From contig NC_064759.1 of the NCBI RefSeq assembly GCF_011397635.1, positions 22,778,428 to 22,842,427 of the forward strand: DNA of 64,000 nucleotides, in the 5' to 3' direction. Origin of the DNA: Epinephelus fuscoguttatus (taxonomy: Eukaryota; Chordata; Actinopteri; Perciformes; Serranidae). Both the position numbers and the translations under genes were made by a program. The notes under the pieces are model-generated. The model made no database searches and was not told the DNA's origin. It worked only from the letters and a program-made list of their open reading frames with translations. Positions 1-12,740 of the stretch are shown here, in pieces (position 1 is the first letter of the stretch; the number at the start of each line of letters is the position of its first letter).

Positions 1-99
1 AATGCTCGTCATTAACAACCGCAGGAATTTTTAGACATTCTTGTCACTTTTCATCCCTCCCATGATCTCACCGCTCGCTGTCTTTGTCTCTAACGACAG

Positions 100-3000
100 A
101 GGCGAGGACCAGGGCATCCATCGCGGTGCCTTCGTTTGAACACGCCACCTCATTCAAGAGACCTCACTCCACCATCTCTAACAGCAGCACCTCCTCCTCC
201 AGCAGCCAGTCGTCCTCCTCCCTGCTGGGCTCGCTCAACCTTCATCTTTACTCCTCACCCTCTCACCCGCACACACATCCATACCTGGTGACCAGTGTTC
301 CCTCCTTTGCCCAGTGGCCTTACGACTGCATAGAGGAAGACGAGCTGGAGCAGGACACTGGGAGTCAGCCCTCCATGAGTGAGTGGCTATTTTTCCTGCT
401 GTAGAACCATAAGGCCATTATTTTCAGTCAAGTTAAAAAAGGGAATAATGTGTGTTCACTTGTAATTTATATGTTCATCCAGAAAAATTCTGGATGAACA
501 TATAAATTAAATAAATACTGTAGTTTTAACTCCTAATTGACTTTTTACATTCAGTCAGCAGACCATTTGTGCTTTCTCCCCATTTTTCTGTCCACTCTTT
601 ATTACTTAAAATATTTCCTGAGCTGTCAATGTTACACAAGAACCTAATTTAATTCAAACTGCTGTGATCAGTGTCATCTTACAGACAGAAACATAACTTT
701 TTGCTTAATGGGGACATTAAATACGGGTGGAAAAAAAACAATTTCAGCAGATGAAAATCTGAAAAAAATTAGACAAGGTGCAGGTAGGTGAAGAGAGGGT
801 CTGTAACCACAACTGTACAGAGGTGTACACAAAAAAAATGACACTTAATACATAGTGAAAAAGGCATTCAGATGGCGTCGGGGGAGGAAGACAAAGCAAG
901 AACCAAAAGAAACTGAAATAATTTAGCAGGTGCTGGGTTATTTATAAGATATTATCATGTGTATTATTAACATCATATCAATAATTTGTTTTAAATATCA
1001 CAGTTATTGTTAATACAGGCATATCGTGACACCCCTATCCAATAATAATAATTTTTTTAGTGCTTTTTAAAACACACAATGTGTAGCGACTATACTGTCA
1101 ATGAAAAAGCCGCTAAGAGGCTGAGTAGACCATTAACCTTGATCTAAATCAGTTACTTTATTTAATTGTTTGCAGTATTTACCCAATCTGAGTCAGTATT
1201 TAATAAGTGAAAAATGAAGCAAAGATAAACTTAATTAAATGGAAAACCCTCTTCAGGTTTTTTAAAATAATAACAAGCTGTAATAAAGTAATCATAAAGC
1301 CTGTATGTGCAGCATATTTACAGGATAGATGGGGGATTACTGTCTGTCACAGTGTCTTCTTTGCTGTGACCACTAGGAGTTGCCAAAGTCTGAAAATATC
1401 AAATCTGACACAGAGGAGCTTTAAGGACAGATCAAGGCCTGACGAACTTGTTAACTGTCAGCACACTGCTTGAAGTTCCCTGAGCTCTCGCCTCAATAGA
1501 AAATTAATGGAGTTCTGAGTTGTGTGATCCAGTATTTCATTATTGATATATCTTTGTCTCTGTGTTGTGTGACAGTCACTGAGAGCTCAGAGACATCCTC
1601 CCAGTGCACCTCCAGTGACAGTGTCACAGGGCTGAGCACCCTCACTATACCCGGGCACCCCAGCATCGTCATGGACTCCTACAACAACAACAACAACGAG
1701 CCCCCCTCTTTTCTGTGCTCCTCCACGCCTCACTCCTCCATCACCTCTCCTTCGATATTCCAGAAAGAAGAAGACCTCCAACCCCAGGCCACCAAGTTCA
1801 TCACAGCAGTGAGTGTTTGATCACATACTCTCATACACTAAGATCACCTGATGTTGTACGGCTGCGAACATCACGTTGCTTCATGTGAATATACTTTGTG
1901 AAGAACAGTATCAAATCAAATATAACTGTACTGACACCCATTTATATTTTGTGGCTCTTTCTCATGTCGTGTTTTATTTAAAGCCTTCCTCTAAATAGAG
2001 GTATGAATACTTAACCCCAGAACATTTTTTTCTGCTTCTATTTTTATATTGATCATGTGAAAGATGTTTGTAGGTTTACCACATGAGGTACTTCCCTTTT
2101 TACGAGGGCTGGGCGATGTAGAGAAATCAAATAACACAATATTTTTGACCGAATACCTCGCTATCGATATTGCGACAGTAATGTAAAGTTGAGTATTGGT
2201 GTTTTCACAAATTATTTATACAATAAGATTGCATCTAATCATCAGTTATGTGGATATAATGACGAAGTAGTTAAAGGCAATTAATACAAGAACAGTCTGG
2301 TAAATTCAGAAAATTACACTTCACTGTAATGCAGCCTTTAAAACCAGAAAAAGACAACATCTACAATATTACAATATGCAAATTTAAAGACTATATCTAC
2401 TCTCATATCACAATATATTATACATTGCCCAGCCCTACTTTTTACACTGTCTATATATCCATATATACTATCTATATCTAACTATATCTTTTCTTGTTTT
2501 TCTGATTCCATTACGTAATTTTCTGTTATTATTGAAAGAGAGTTCATCTACCTGATAAAAAAGGCTGCACATATTTTTCTACCTGACCCTCTTATTTACT
2601 CCATAATATACTCTATGCACTGGTACAGGGTAAAGGGCATTTAAGTCTGGGGCCTATGGTATATTTTGTTTTATTTAAATACATAGATTTAATGTATTTT
2701 TATTTGTCAGAAGTCTTTACTCTCGTTGGATAATTTTGTACATTGGATTCTCTGGAAGCAATAAAGTTATAGTGCTTCTCTTTTAAGATCTGCAGATTAC
2801 ATGTTGCTAAAATGTCGGTTCATAGAGTGATGCTGCATAAATTAATATTATGAAATGCTTGTGCTCTCCAAATGTAGTTTTACTTTTACTCAACAAAAGC
2901 AATAGAGGTTAGAAAGGGTAGAGATTAGATTGTATGTTATTTGACTGAAGAAGCCTAAATCCTGGAACATATGTGATTATAAAGCCCGATTATAACCCTG

Positions 3001-3111
3001 ATTTTGCTGTGATGATTGATTTAAAAAAGAGGTTCAGGAATCAAATCTGTCACCCTCTGAGTAGGTTTGCAGTGGTATACCAGTTTCATAGTTTACCATT
3101 TTAATTAAAAT

Positions 3112-3149
<38 letters not shown>

Positions 3150-6103
3150 TTGTTTTGTTTGATTTGCTTTGTTAGTTTTGATCTAAACATGGTTACAAAC
3201 ATGGTTTTGCATGAAAATAAGACAACAATGAAAACACATATTTAAAAAACAGTAATAAAAAAAGTAATTATCAGGCATTCAAATGAAAAGCTTTCCTATA
3301 AAAATGTGCTTTAAGCATTGATTTAAAACAGGGGGAATATGCCTAATCTCAGCCTCATCTCCTCAAGCAGAGAATTCCAGATCCTTGGGACCTTGATGGC
3401 AAAAGCCAGGTCACCTTTAGTTGCCAGCCTCTATCAAGGGACGACTAGTGAGGGTAGGCTTGTGAGTATCTTAGGTGACAACTTGAAGTGTAGGTTGTCA
3501 GAAGCTCAGCTATATAACTGGGGGCTAAACCGTATTGAGCTTTAAAAGTTATTAAAAGAATCAATTCTGAAGTTGGCAGTTTTCTTTTGCAGCTTGAATT
3601 ATTATCATTGTGTAATTCTCTGAGATGGTTATCATCATGTGAAAATCTCACACTGTTTTAAACAAGTTCTGCATAAGCTTTAGACAAAGCACAGATGTTG
3701 CAATGATGTTGAACGTGTTTGTTTTTCCAGCTGTAAAATTTATGTATCTGAATATGAACCAGTACTTCATGTAGAGAAAACAGTCATCTGCAAAAGTCTT
3801 TACATTAGACAATATATTCCTCGATTCATTACCAGCCTTTGCTCTCAAATGTAAATTGTCTTCTCATGAACAGCTGTGATAAAATGTTAAAGTTGATTAG
3901 ACTGCTTCTTACAGAGTCTGAGAGCTAAATATTTGAATAATCAGGTATTATTTTGAGTTATATTTCAGCCTCTGCGGCTTTGAAAGCAAGTGATAGACAA
4001 AAGCCGAATCTTCAGTTTTACTTACCACCTTTTTGCTGTTTTGTTTTTACCAGAGCAAGACCGCTCATATAGCAGTAGGCCTCTCTACTGTGGTCTGACT
4101 CAGAGCTGAGGGGTTTTAGCTCAGTAAGTAACCGGTGTCAAAAGAGTGGACATCTGTGTTGTCCCCCCTCACAGCCTCATTAACAACTGTGAGGAACCTG
4201 TGGCCTGACTACTAATCTGTGTGCACATGTGCTTTTGGAGCCTGTGTTGTGAGCTGCATGGCAGTGTGTCCTGGTGGGTTAGAGGGCTCTCCTCCTGACG
4301 GGTGTTTTTGTCTTGTTTACTTATGGCTCTTTGTCATGTCTCTTGGTTTCCTCGTCCTCTCATTCTCCTCTGTGCATCCGTCTGACATGAGGGTGGAAAT
4401 TGTGTTATGAACTAAGTGTTGTGAACAGTCTTATATACGTTTGAACACACGCATGCCTTTGTTTTGGGGCTTTGGAATGCAGTTATATTTCTTTATTTTT
4501 GTTGTTGTCGATGCCTGAGTTTTGTGGTTTTTTAACAAACTGTTTAACTTGTTCTTTTTATTTGTTTCTAATGTTTAAATTCAGCCTTGATTGCACTGAA
4601 TTGGATAAAAAGTGAACTGCATGACGACAATATATTAAAAGATTGGGTGCATAAAATATTACAGTGCAAATTGGTTAGCCTCATCTTTAATTACATTTAT
4701 TTGGAATCAATAATTTAGGTGTTGGCCTTTATTGTAGGACCTAAACAGCAATAAAACACTCAAATAATCTCGTAAAAGAAATATTCCCCACATTGAGAAA
4801 TCACTCTAAATGTATGGTCAACTTGTAACCAGTGAGACCCCAAAAGTAGTTTTAAATACATAATTCTGTGGCTGTTAAAAGTGTCATGAAATAGAATTAA
4901 AAAAACCAAACATGTTTGCTCCTCTACGCGTTTTATTATAGATTCAGGCAAAAGTATTTTTACTTTAATGCATTTAAATGTGCAATAGCCTCCCCAAAAT
5001 CTCCCCCGCTGTTTATCTCTGTTACTTTTAAAGAAACACATTCCTCAACCGTCAGTCGAAGGTAAAAATTATTTTCAGTGTCTTTTCATGCTTTTCACAG
5101 TCATCTAATCATAAATATTCAGTTTAAAATCATAGCAATATTATGGACTTAAACATGTCAAGTATGAAAGACTTTACATATGCACACATTTTGACAGAAG
5201 CATGTGTTTGTGCAGCCAAAGTAAAACATCAAAAAATTACCCAGGTTTAAAAAACCACTGGTTTAAGAAAGAAACTTTGAAAATTGCATTAGAAATGATA
5301 GATATTGGACATGTCTGTATAACTTGTTACATCTTACACAACTCATTATGGCTAAAAAAAAAAGAAGTTTTGCTCACCTCCTTGATGTTGTACGCAACAC
5401 TGATATCAGTTTAAGGGATTTAGGATACCCCCTAAACTTAATCGTAGAATTATAGTTTTGACAAAATCTATAATCTTAGAAATCACCTTTGTATTATGTT
5501 GTTATGGCAATGTAATTGCTACCTGGATTATGTTCAGTAACAACTTGTCTTTCAAATAATAAAACACTACATTCATGTAACACGTAGGCTTTGGAAGGAA
5601 GTGGTGGGTGAGACCAGCAGGTGTACAAAGTGCATGACCTAGACCACAGAACTTTGGGTCTGTGTCCAGTCTTCTGTCTTTAGGTTAAAGTTAAGGAAAG
5701 AAGTCATTCAAAAAAAGCCAAGTTACTACGAATGTATTGCAAGATTGCCAAATATGGGTTACAGCTGAGCATTTTGCTGATATGTTCAGTATCAACATTT
5801 TTTCAAGCTTGCCAGATTTGTTAATTAGCAACATTTCCTCATAATGTTAATAAAAAAAATGTATGTTGTTTCTTGGCATTACATCTCCTTCTAAATCTAT
5901 TTCCTGTTTCAAATTAGGTGTATATAAATGTAATTTCTAGTAGACAGGGCTGGTTTAGAGGTTTTTAAATTGACCCTTTAGCTGACTGACATTTTTAACA
6001 TTGCATGCTGACTCAAATAAAATAATTTGAATGCATGATTTGCAAAGAAGAGGTTTTTCTAAATCTCCTTTCTTGTGTTTTCCTTATTTCCTTGTAGCTG
6101 TGA
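100..6103 (+). CDS. C-terminal exons of an unidentified Ser-rich protein
   Basis: I do not recognise this gene. Three exons can be placed: 100-378, 1576-1808 and 6098-6103. Each junction has AG/GT and the phases agree (codon split after one base at 378/1576; phase 0 at 1808/6098). The upstream part lies outside the window. The peptide is low in complexity at first (a Ser-rich stretch after KRPHSTISN), then has an acidic patch (CIEEDELEQD), a Ser/Thr-rich segment, a five-Asn run and ends KFITAL. The tail I-T-A-L fits the class I PDZ ligand pattern (S/T-x-hydrophobic at the C-terminus). No membrane segment is visible, and a cytoplasmic tail is a guess. The last exon gives only one codon plus the stop, so the end rests on a single acceptor (TTGTAG) and is the least certain part. 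Confidence 0.6.
2104..2437. mobile_element. hAT-type MITE with 8-bp target duplication
   Basis: The ends are inverted (AGGGCTGGGCGAT at the left, ATTGCCCAGCCCT at the right; 12 of 13 pair). The 8-bp direct repeat CTTTTTAC flanks it at 2096-2103 and 2438-2445. An 8-bp duplication is the hAT hallmark. It has no coding capacity and is about 334 bp long. A related right end (ATCACCCAGCCCTG) lies near 61790. Confidence 0.7.
3116..3149. repeat. (ATA)n microsatellite
   Basis: About eleven ATA units, uninterrupted. Confidence 0.9.
3340..3645 (-). mobile_element. LINE (L2-like) ORF2 C-terminal relic
   Basis: On the minus strand the translation gives the block LAPSYIAELL and then GDLAFAIKVPRIWNSLLEE. 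This matches the end of fish L2-clade ORF2 (consensus remembered as LAPSYISELL ... GDRAFSVAAPKLWNSLP). The two blocks are in different frames, so it is a dead fragment. The same family is found at 20240-20590. Confidence 0.65.
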
Positions 6104-7076
6104 AGACCTCGAGCTGAATGCTACTCAATGCTGCAGCAGTTTGTATATCAGGACCAGGAGATAAAAATAAAAGGAGTCCAGCTTCGCAGCACTAAGACTT
6201 TAACGGATGAAGCTCAGCTGTTAATGACATTTCATTATGATTCTGTAAATTGGAAACTGACACATAATATACACTGCCATGATGGTACGTCTGTGGTCTG
6301 TACATTTGTTTTAATGAACTAGGTATGAATCAGTGTTTATATTGTAGATGAGTTTTTTATGTATTTTACAAAACAAAAAAAATAGCAGGCAGATCAACCC
6401 AGAGAATGTTGTACTGTCATATTTCTTTTCTTTTGTCGCCAGTCCTGTTATAAGTTTGTACAGATGATTAAAATGTTTAAAACATGTTGTTGTGTTCATT
6501 TCTTTGGCACAGTGACGTTTGACATGAAATTAAGTGTTTCCAGTTAGAAATAACTGTATAACACACGAATCCATCATAGCTCAGTAAAGTTTTCTGAAAC
6601 TAACTGTAAGTGTGAATGCAGCTGAAAACACATTGCAGATATTTCCACTGATAAAAAAGCACAAGTGTAAAACCACACACAGAGACCCTCGCAGGTAGAC
6701 TGACAGAGCAGCACTATGAGGCCAGCTACTACCGTTGCACAGAGAGACGCAGAGGTTGAGGAAGATGAAGGGTGGTTTTTCCTTCACATGACAGAAGCTG
6801 ACATCTATTTACCACAAGCACTGTGTTCTCGGTCCGAGTCAAACATCAGACGCAGACCACAGCCCCGAGCCTGTTCAGCAGGAGTTACAGCTCTGATAAA
6901 GGCAATCGAGACAGAACAGAAAGCCACGCCTGATGTACAAAAAAAATAAACAAGTCTGCTGATACAGTCTCTTAACTTCTTTACTTTAAGTCCTAATATA
7001 CAGCCACCTGGTCCTCTGCATACAAACACTTAATTTGAAGTGTTAATTTCCTCAAATGTCATCTTCTTCAGCTCAA
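6104..7076. other. Convergent intergenic spacer with 3' UTRs
   Basis: This lies between the stop of the unidentified plus-strand gene and the stop of the minus-strand MS4A-like gene, so it holds both 3' UTRs. A plus-strand AATAAA is at 6166-6171. No clear minus-strand AATAAA was found. A 77-codon open frame (6716-6949) is listed separately. Nothing else is recognised. Confidence 0.5.
6716..6949 (+). other. Weak candidate small ORF, 77 codons
   Basis: An ATG-initiated frame encodes MRPATTVAQRDAEVEEDEG and continues with a charged, soluble-looking peptide. The stop codon lies inside AAAAAATAAAC, so a polyadenylation-like AATAAA overlaps it. No splice sites or homologue are recognised. It may simply be 3' UTR of the gene on the left, or antisense to the MS4A-like 3' UTR. 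Confidence 0.15.
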
Positions 7077-10000
7077 TCATGGTGATTTGGCACGTCTCGC
7101 TTTCACGAACCAGAAGCAGAGGACTGCGGAGAGAAAAATCTCGAGCCCCAGCACGCAAAGTTCAAGCACCTCCATCTGTCAGAAACATAAAGATCATCAA
7201 GTATACATTTGTTTCATATTTTCAAAAAAAAAACATGCTAAAAAAGCACTTTGAAGTGTTTCCTTCAGTCATATTCGTTACATGGTCTTACCCTCAAATG
7301 CTGATCATTTTTCGGAGACCAGTCAGCCAGGTCGACACTTATCAGACAAGATGAAACTACAGCTACAACAATGCAGCCACAGTTCACCCCGAAGGATATC
7401 TGGAACATGAACCATACATTAATTTCTCATTAATTCACCTTCACCCACTGGTGCCCCCAGAAATTTCCATAAGGGAGGTCTAATGGGGCCACTGAAATTC
7501 TTGGGGTGGCATATCAAAACCAAAAGACATAACTCAATGTTTGGAGTTAGCTGACGCTGTTAACGTGTAAAGGCTAGTTGAAAACTTTGTGAATACGGAG
7601 AGTTAAGGAATCACATAATGATGTACTGTGGTTACAGTTAATGCTACTAATTATGTGATGTGCATAGACTTATATAGCCTCATGAGACCATCCTGATTTT
7701 AATCTCTGGAAGGTGTTTAGAGCGGCAGCAGAGCCAGATTAATACATAGGTAGAGCGAAACATAATGTTGAGCTCACGTCATCAGGATGGTCAAACCAAG
7801 CTAAGACTTATACCGGTGCATTTAACATTTTGACTTCCACAGCAGTCCTGTTTTAATGTGTTATATATCCATACGTTAGGTGGTTTATTGCTGTTCAAAT
7901 AGGCTGGTTGTACTTTGCATCGAAAGACAAATATACAGCTTTAAATTAAAGGAGCATATTGATGGTAATGAACAAAACATATACTGGGAACAAGCCTTCC
8001 CATGTTTAGGGGAGACTCGTGGGTACCCATAGAATCAAGTTTCATTCACATATCTTGAGGTCAGAGTTCAAGGGACCCCTTTGAAAATAACTATGCCAGT
8101 TGTTCCCTTGCCAAGATTGAGCCTAACTTTGGAGCGTTAAGCAGGATTTATACCTCTGTGTGGAACTGACGCTGTACCTACGCCACACCCTACACCGTAG
8201 CCTGACATGCACCTCCCCAAAAATGTAACTACACTTTGCGGCAACACAGACCTTCTGGCTATTGTTGCAAGCTGAAATCATTTCCCTCAGTGGAAAGGAA
8301 GTTTTAATTTACTTTTTTTGACAGATAAAAAAACAATAAATTGTAAATACAATAAAGCCTCCACAAATTAGTATTTTATGTCTTGTGTGTGATTCATCCT
8401 GGTTTCGTATGAGTAGAGGAAAAGTCCACCAGCAGCTAAGCTAATTTATACAATGTAAATTGCCATAGGCTTGCGCTAATAACATTAGCATTTTATATAT
8501 GTTTGGAAAATGTGTTTAGTTTAAGACAGTTGTTTTGTCAGTGAACCTTGTGAGCTGTAATGGAGCTGAATTTTGTAACCTTAACTTTGTTAAATGTTGC
8601 TGTTGTCCCTGGCTTCAAATGAGTAGAGGTAAAGTCCACTAGCAGCTAAGCTATTTTATACTATGTAAAATGCCATAGGCGTGTGCTAATAACTTTAGGA
8701 TGTTGTATTTGTGGGGAAAATGTGTCCAGCAAAAGACAAGTGCTTTGTCTGTGAATGCTGTGAGTTATAGTGAAGCTGATTTGTGTAGTTGTGTTTGAAA
8801 TTGCCTCTATTAAGTCATGATTAATGTGTGTTTTGGGTGTGTTTTGAATCAACAAAAATTTGCAGCACTTCGCAGAAACTCCACTGCTGACTAGTGGTTT
8901 GGAGATGCAAAGTGACACAGACACACCACTGCACAAGTATAAATGCTTACAATGGCTTAGACCATGTGTGTATAGGCTGCCGTGTAGGCTCTGCACAGAG
9001 CTCACGCACAAGTATAAATCCGCCTTTATTTAGCCCTCCGTCAAGCTGTGGGGCAGCAATTGTATTGGGGGGCCCTGGTCCTCCCTGCTCCCCCTTGGGG
9101 GCACCACTGTCTTCACCAACTGTAATGTGTTGTACTTACAGGTAGCAATTCTGGATATCTGAACAGCAGGTTGGAAACACATCCAGCAATGATGTACTGC
9201 AGAGGAGAAGAATGCAGAGTCAGTATACTGAAGACAATTTGGATAAACATTTGTTAGAACTTATAGTTTTATCTGCTTTACTTGCTGCATGATTTTTATC
9301 ATTTGTTTTTTAATGTAAGCAATTTGAGCAGAGACTTACGAGTGCTCCACTCAGGAGGGAGACTCTGAACAGAGTGAAGAGGGACTGTGCCATCTCCTGG
9401 GTTACTGCGAAAAGAATTCCCACTGCAAAACTGAAGAGACCGCTCACCATCTGCAGAGACTGACAGAGTAACAGAGACTATGAATTCATGAGAGTGTGTG
9501 TCCTCAGTGGAAACCATTACCAAATAAAACCACAGTAATTCAATTAAAAGCAAGAAGAAATGCAACATATAGAATTGACACAGAAAAAAAATCTAAATCT
9601 TGTTCCAAATCAGAGATGTGTTTTCATCCAAATTATAATAATAGATAAACACAGTCTGAGTGAACAAATAACACACCAACAATTTCACCTTTGACAATAT
9701 TGTGCACATATTCACAGAATTATGAAGACACAGTTGTGTGAGCTTTTACACTTAAGTTGCAGAATACCACAAAACCCTCAACTAAGCGTTTCCTGTTGCT
9801 GCTGTCCAAGTCTGCACAATGGGTACAAGCTATTTTGGACATCCCCCGTCACTGCACCTCTAATCTGTTTGTCATATCTTGCATACATTTGTGTTGTATA
9901 TGTTTTTAGGCATGAAATCACACAGTCACAGGGAAGAATGAGTGAAAGATTGTGAACACTAATGCCTGCATCTAAGTCTTTGCAAAGGAAAATATGTATA

Positions 10001-10495
10001 ATAAAATACAGTAATGTATGAGGAAAAAAAACACTATCTTAGTTCCTTTTTTCTCTGACTATAGGCAGCATTATTGCAACTGAGGAAGCAACACACACAC
10101 TAAATTAAAGGCTTCTACTGTAAAAACCTGATTACAGTCATATAAGGACATGAACCTTATTGTGTTCAATATTTGTTTAGATTAGACACTTTCCGAGAAT
10201 GCAGTTGTGTCATTTTGTAAATGCGTGCTTATAAATGAATAAATGCACACGACAGTAGCTCAGATAGACTATGTTGTCCAGTAAACGCAGGGTTGGTAGT
10301 TTGATCCCTGGCTCCTCCTCACTGCATATTGTCAAAGAGCAAGACAATGAGCCCCCAACTACTGCTTATGAGCAAGTCAGCACTTTGTATGGCAGCTCTA
10401 CCATCGGTGTATCATGTATGTGTGGAGGTGAAGATGAGCTTTTTATGAGTGTTTTGCATTGTTCTCACGATGAATGTACTATATAAATGCAGTCC

Positions 10496-10560
<65 letters not shown>

Positions 10561-11971
10561 TGCCTATGGCAAATGGACTGCATTTATGTATATATATATT
10601 TTTAAGACTGATATGTATCAGCTGTTACCATGGCTGGCATTATTTTCACCTTGTAAGTCTGTGTGTGTCATCGTGGCAAAATATTATCCTGTTGACACCT
10701 ACTGTAGCAGGAACTACTTGAGTACTTTTCCAGGTGTTTATATGTCTGTTTGTCTGTCTGTGAAATGATTTTTGTGACCTTGATAATGTCGCAAACCGCG
10801 CAAGTTGCAGTCACTAAACTTTACAGATGTGTAGTTGAGATCAAAATAAAGGCTGAGTCCGAAGATTGGTCAGGTCTGAGCAAGGTGGCCAAAAGTAAGG
10901 AGGCAAGAAGTAGGGAAATGGCCATTACAACCCCCAGCTGACATTCATCCTGGGATCGCTGTATCACAGCTGGAGTGATCCCATCGCAAGATAGTCGCTA
11001 GTTGTTTGATGCAGTCATTTGCAATACTCGTTTTTGGAGTGCTCTGCATTTAAACAAACATATGACCCTCTCTACTGGGGTCATACACATTTGGAGATTT
11101 AAGAATGGGGGTCACAAAAATGAAATACTATCTTTTACTTTATGCAAAATGGGGTTCAAGTCAGTGTTGTTGTCAAGATCAACTAAACCGAGACCAAATC
11201 GTGACCAAGACCAGAGTGTATAGAGACTAGGGCATGACCAAGACTTTGAGGGGCTGAGATCAAGTCAGGACCAAGATCTAACCAGACACACTTATGATAA
11301 AATGTGGACCATATATAGCTGCTCCTCAAATTGATCCTAAAGATCCACATTACCATAAAAACGCCCACAGAAAACAAATGAAGATTCCTTTTCATTCACC
11401 TCTTTTAATGCCATATACTATATGTGTGCATGTGTGTACCATAAGAAAGGTCTTGATAAAATAATCAAAAGCCATTGCAGAGGTGAATTTCATGTATGGG
11501 ATTTTCCTTTGTTCTCTTTGAGCAAACAAATACCAACAAATAAGGAGCTGCAATCTACTTCAGTGATATTCCCTTCAGTGGTGACTTTGACCGGTCCTGA
11601 AATAAAATCCACTTTGTCTGAGACCGAAACAAGACCAAGTAAAAATGCAGTTGAGTCTGAGACGAGACCAAGACCTTCAAAAAGATGTCTTGAAACCGGT
11701 TGTAAGACCAACACCAATGTTAAGCAGTACAACACTGGTTAGAGGACCTTCTCAGAGGGTTTGTTTTATGACATGATATCCTGGGCAGTTTTGTCACTCT
11801 TACCCCCAACACAGCCGGTTGTTTCTGCAGAAGGTCATGCAGCGGCCCTTTGTCGTCCGGCACAAGCTCTAAAGCCTGGTAATGTCGCACCAACAGCGGC
11901 TGTCTGTGCGCAGCTCTGCGTGGCTGGTCATCATCTCCATGGATGCTCATGTCAACATCAGCACAGGCCAT
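7077..11971 (-). CDS. MS4A-like four-transmembrane protein (minus strand)
   Basis: Five coding exons assemble without a frame break, in transcript order: 11971-11804, 9450-9340, 9196-9140, 7399-7292 and 7175-7077 (stop at 7079-7077). All junctions are phase 0 with GT-AG. The product has 180 aa. A polar N-terminus of about 50 residues (MACADVDMSIHG...) leads into QPAVLG. Four hydrophobic segments follow: VSGLFSFAVGILFAV, then around ALYIIAGCVSNLLF, VNCGCIVVAVVSSCLISV, and VLELCVLGLEIFLSAVLCFW. The tail is short and basic (KARRAKSP). This is the layout of the MS4A (CD20/FcR-beta) family, which act at membranes, often in immune cells, in receptor complexes or calcium signalling. Exon lengths (168, 111, 57, 108, 99) parallel the divergent neighbour (162, 99, 57, 114, 117, 30), so the two are probably tandem-inverted duplicates. 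The exact member cannot be named. Confidence 0.8.
8137..9032. mobile_element. DNA element with related inverted ends and internal tandem copies
   Basis: The left end (AAGCAGGATTTATACC near 8139) pairs with the right end (GTATAAATCCGCCTTT near 9013). Inside, a unit of about 210 bp is repeated in tandem (landmark GAGTAGAGG at 8411 and 8621). It has no coding capacity. It sits in the fourth coding intron of the minus-strand MS4A-like gene. Confidence 0.55.
8399..8815. repeat. Two tandem copies of a unit of about 210 bp
   Basis: The landmarks GAGTAGAGG, CAGCAGCTAAGCT (second copy TAGCAGCTAAGCT), TGCCATAGGC and GTGCTAATAAC-like sequence recur at a spacing of 210 bp. The copies have diverged, so the duplication is old. 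Confidence 0.7.
10250..10500 (+). mobile_element. tRNA-derived SINE
   Basis: An A-box-like TAGCTCAGATAG (from 10257) and a B-box-like GGTAGTTTGATCCCTGG lie about 35 bp apart, as in a tRNA promoter. The body ends with ACTATATAAATGCAGTCCAT, the 3' tip typical of abundant fish SINEs as remembered. It lies in the intron between the first two coding exons of the minus-strand MS4A-like gene. Confidence 0.7.
10499..10554. repeat. (TA)n microsatellite
   Basis: About 28 TA units follow the SINE end directly. An inverted SINE tip (AAATGGACTGCATTTA) lies just beyond it. Confidence 0.9.
11162..11738. mobile_element. Putative hAT-like non-autonomous element
   Basis: Short inverted ends (CAGTGTTGT at the left, ACAACACTG at the right) bound a body rich in GACCAAGAC-type repeats at both sides. 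No convincing 8-bp duplication is seen, so the superfamily is uncertain. It lies in the first coding intron of the minus-strand MS4A-like gene, close to the coding start. Confidence 0.45.
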
Positions 11972-12740
11972 GGTGCTTCTCTGACCTGGAGGGATGATGG
12001 TTTTTAATTTATACTGTCTATCCTTTGGTTTTCACATGAGACAAACAAAGCAGCAGAACTTAAAAAGTACCCAGAGTGACCAGAAAATTAGAAACCCTTG
12101 TACATTTTAATGCAATATCACACAACAGTCCTGTGATAAATTGTGAAAATAAGGAATTTTAATTGTTGCTGACACTGTGAGGTGATTATTCAGCATGTCT
12201 TTGAGACTTTAATTGTTGCATCATTTTAGAAGGTGCCACATATTTCTTTATTTAGGTAAGTAAGGCAGATAAGAAATTAGACATATCTTTTACTACAATG
12301 CAATCATGCAATTATATCCTCACCACAGAGTACGGCTTTACCATGTAGCCAAGTAAAAGCCCAAAGAATCAAAGGAGGGCTGCCAATAAAATTTAAACAG
12401 TGTATATAGATAGTATATATTGCAGGGCATTTTGAAGCTCTGAGCGGTCTCATTCTCATACACTGAGCAGAATTACAGAATTCAACATTCAAAAAAACTT
12501 TCAATCCACTACAGTAAACACACACATGCATGTGCAGACTCTGAGATGCTCGTACATTCACATTTTCTATTGCAAATATGTACAAAAAGCTTTTATTTTC
12601 CGTGCAATTCAATAATGAACTTACCAGGTTTGGCTTGAGGAGTATCTATTTCACACTCTGTATCGGTCTCAAACAAGTGCCTCAGTCATTTTCACTTCCC
12701 TGCAAATACTTTGAAAGATGAGGTCACCTCACGCCTTAAC
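11972..12740 (-). other. 5' leader of the minus-strand MS4A-like gene, with intron
   Basis: Bases 11985-11972 are the 5' UTR part of the start-codon exon (acceptor CCTCCAG on the minus strand). A donor CTG/GTAAGT on the minus strand ends an upstream noncoding exon at 12625. Its 5' limit is not visible and is inferred to be near 12660-12740. Confidence 0.55.

Larger units (their letters stand above)
1809..6097 (+). other. Intron of the unidentified 5' gene
   Basis: This 4.3 kb AT-rich intron contains a hAT-type MITE (2104-2437), an ATA microsatellite and a LINE tail (listed separately). The remainder, about 3650-6097, shows no exon-like reading frame with matching splice sites. Confidence 0.5.

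Noticed and set aside
10449-10768. Two plus-strand open frames with runs of Ile-Tyr
   Set aside because: They are translations of the (TA)n repeat.
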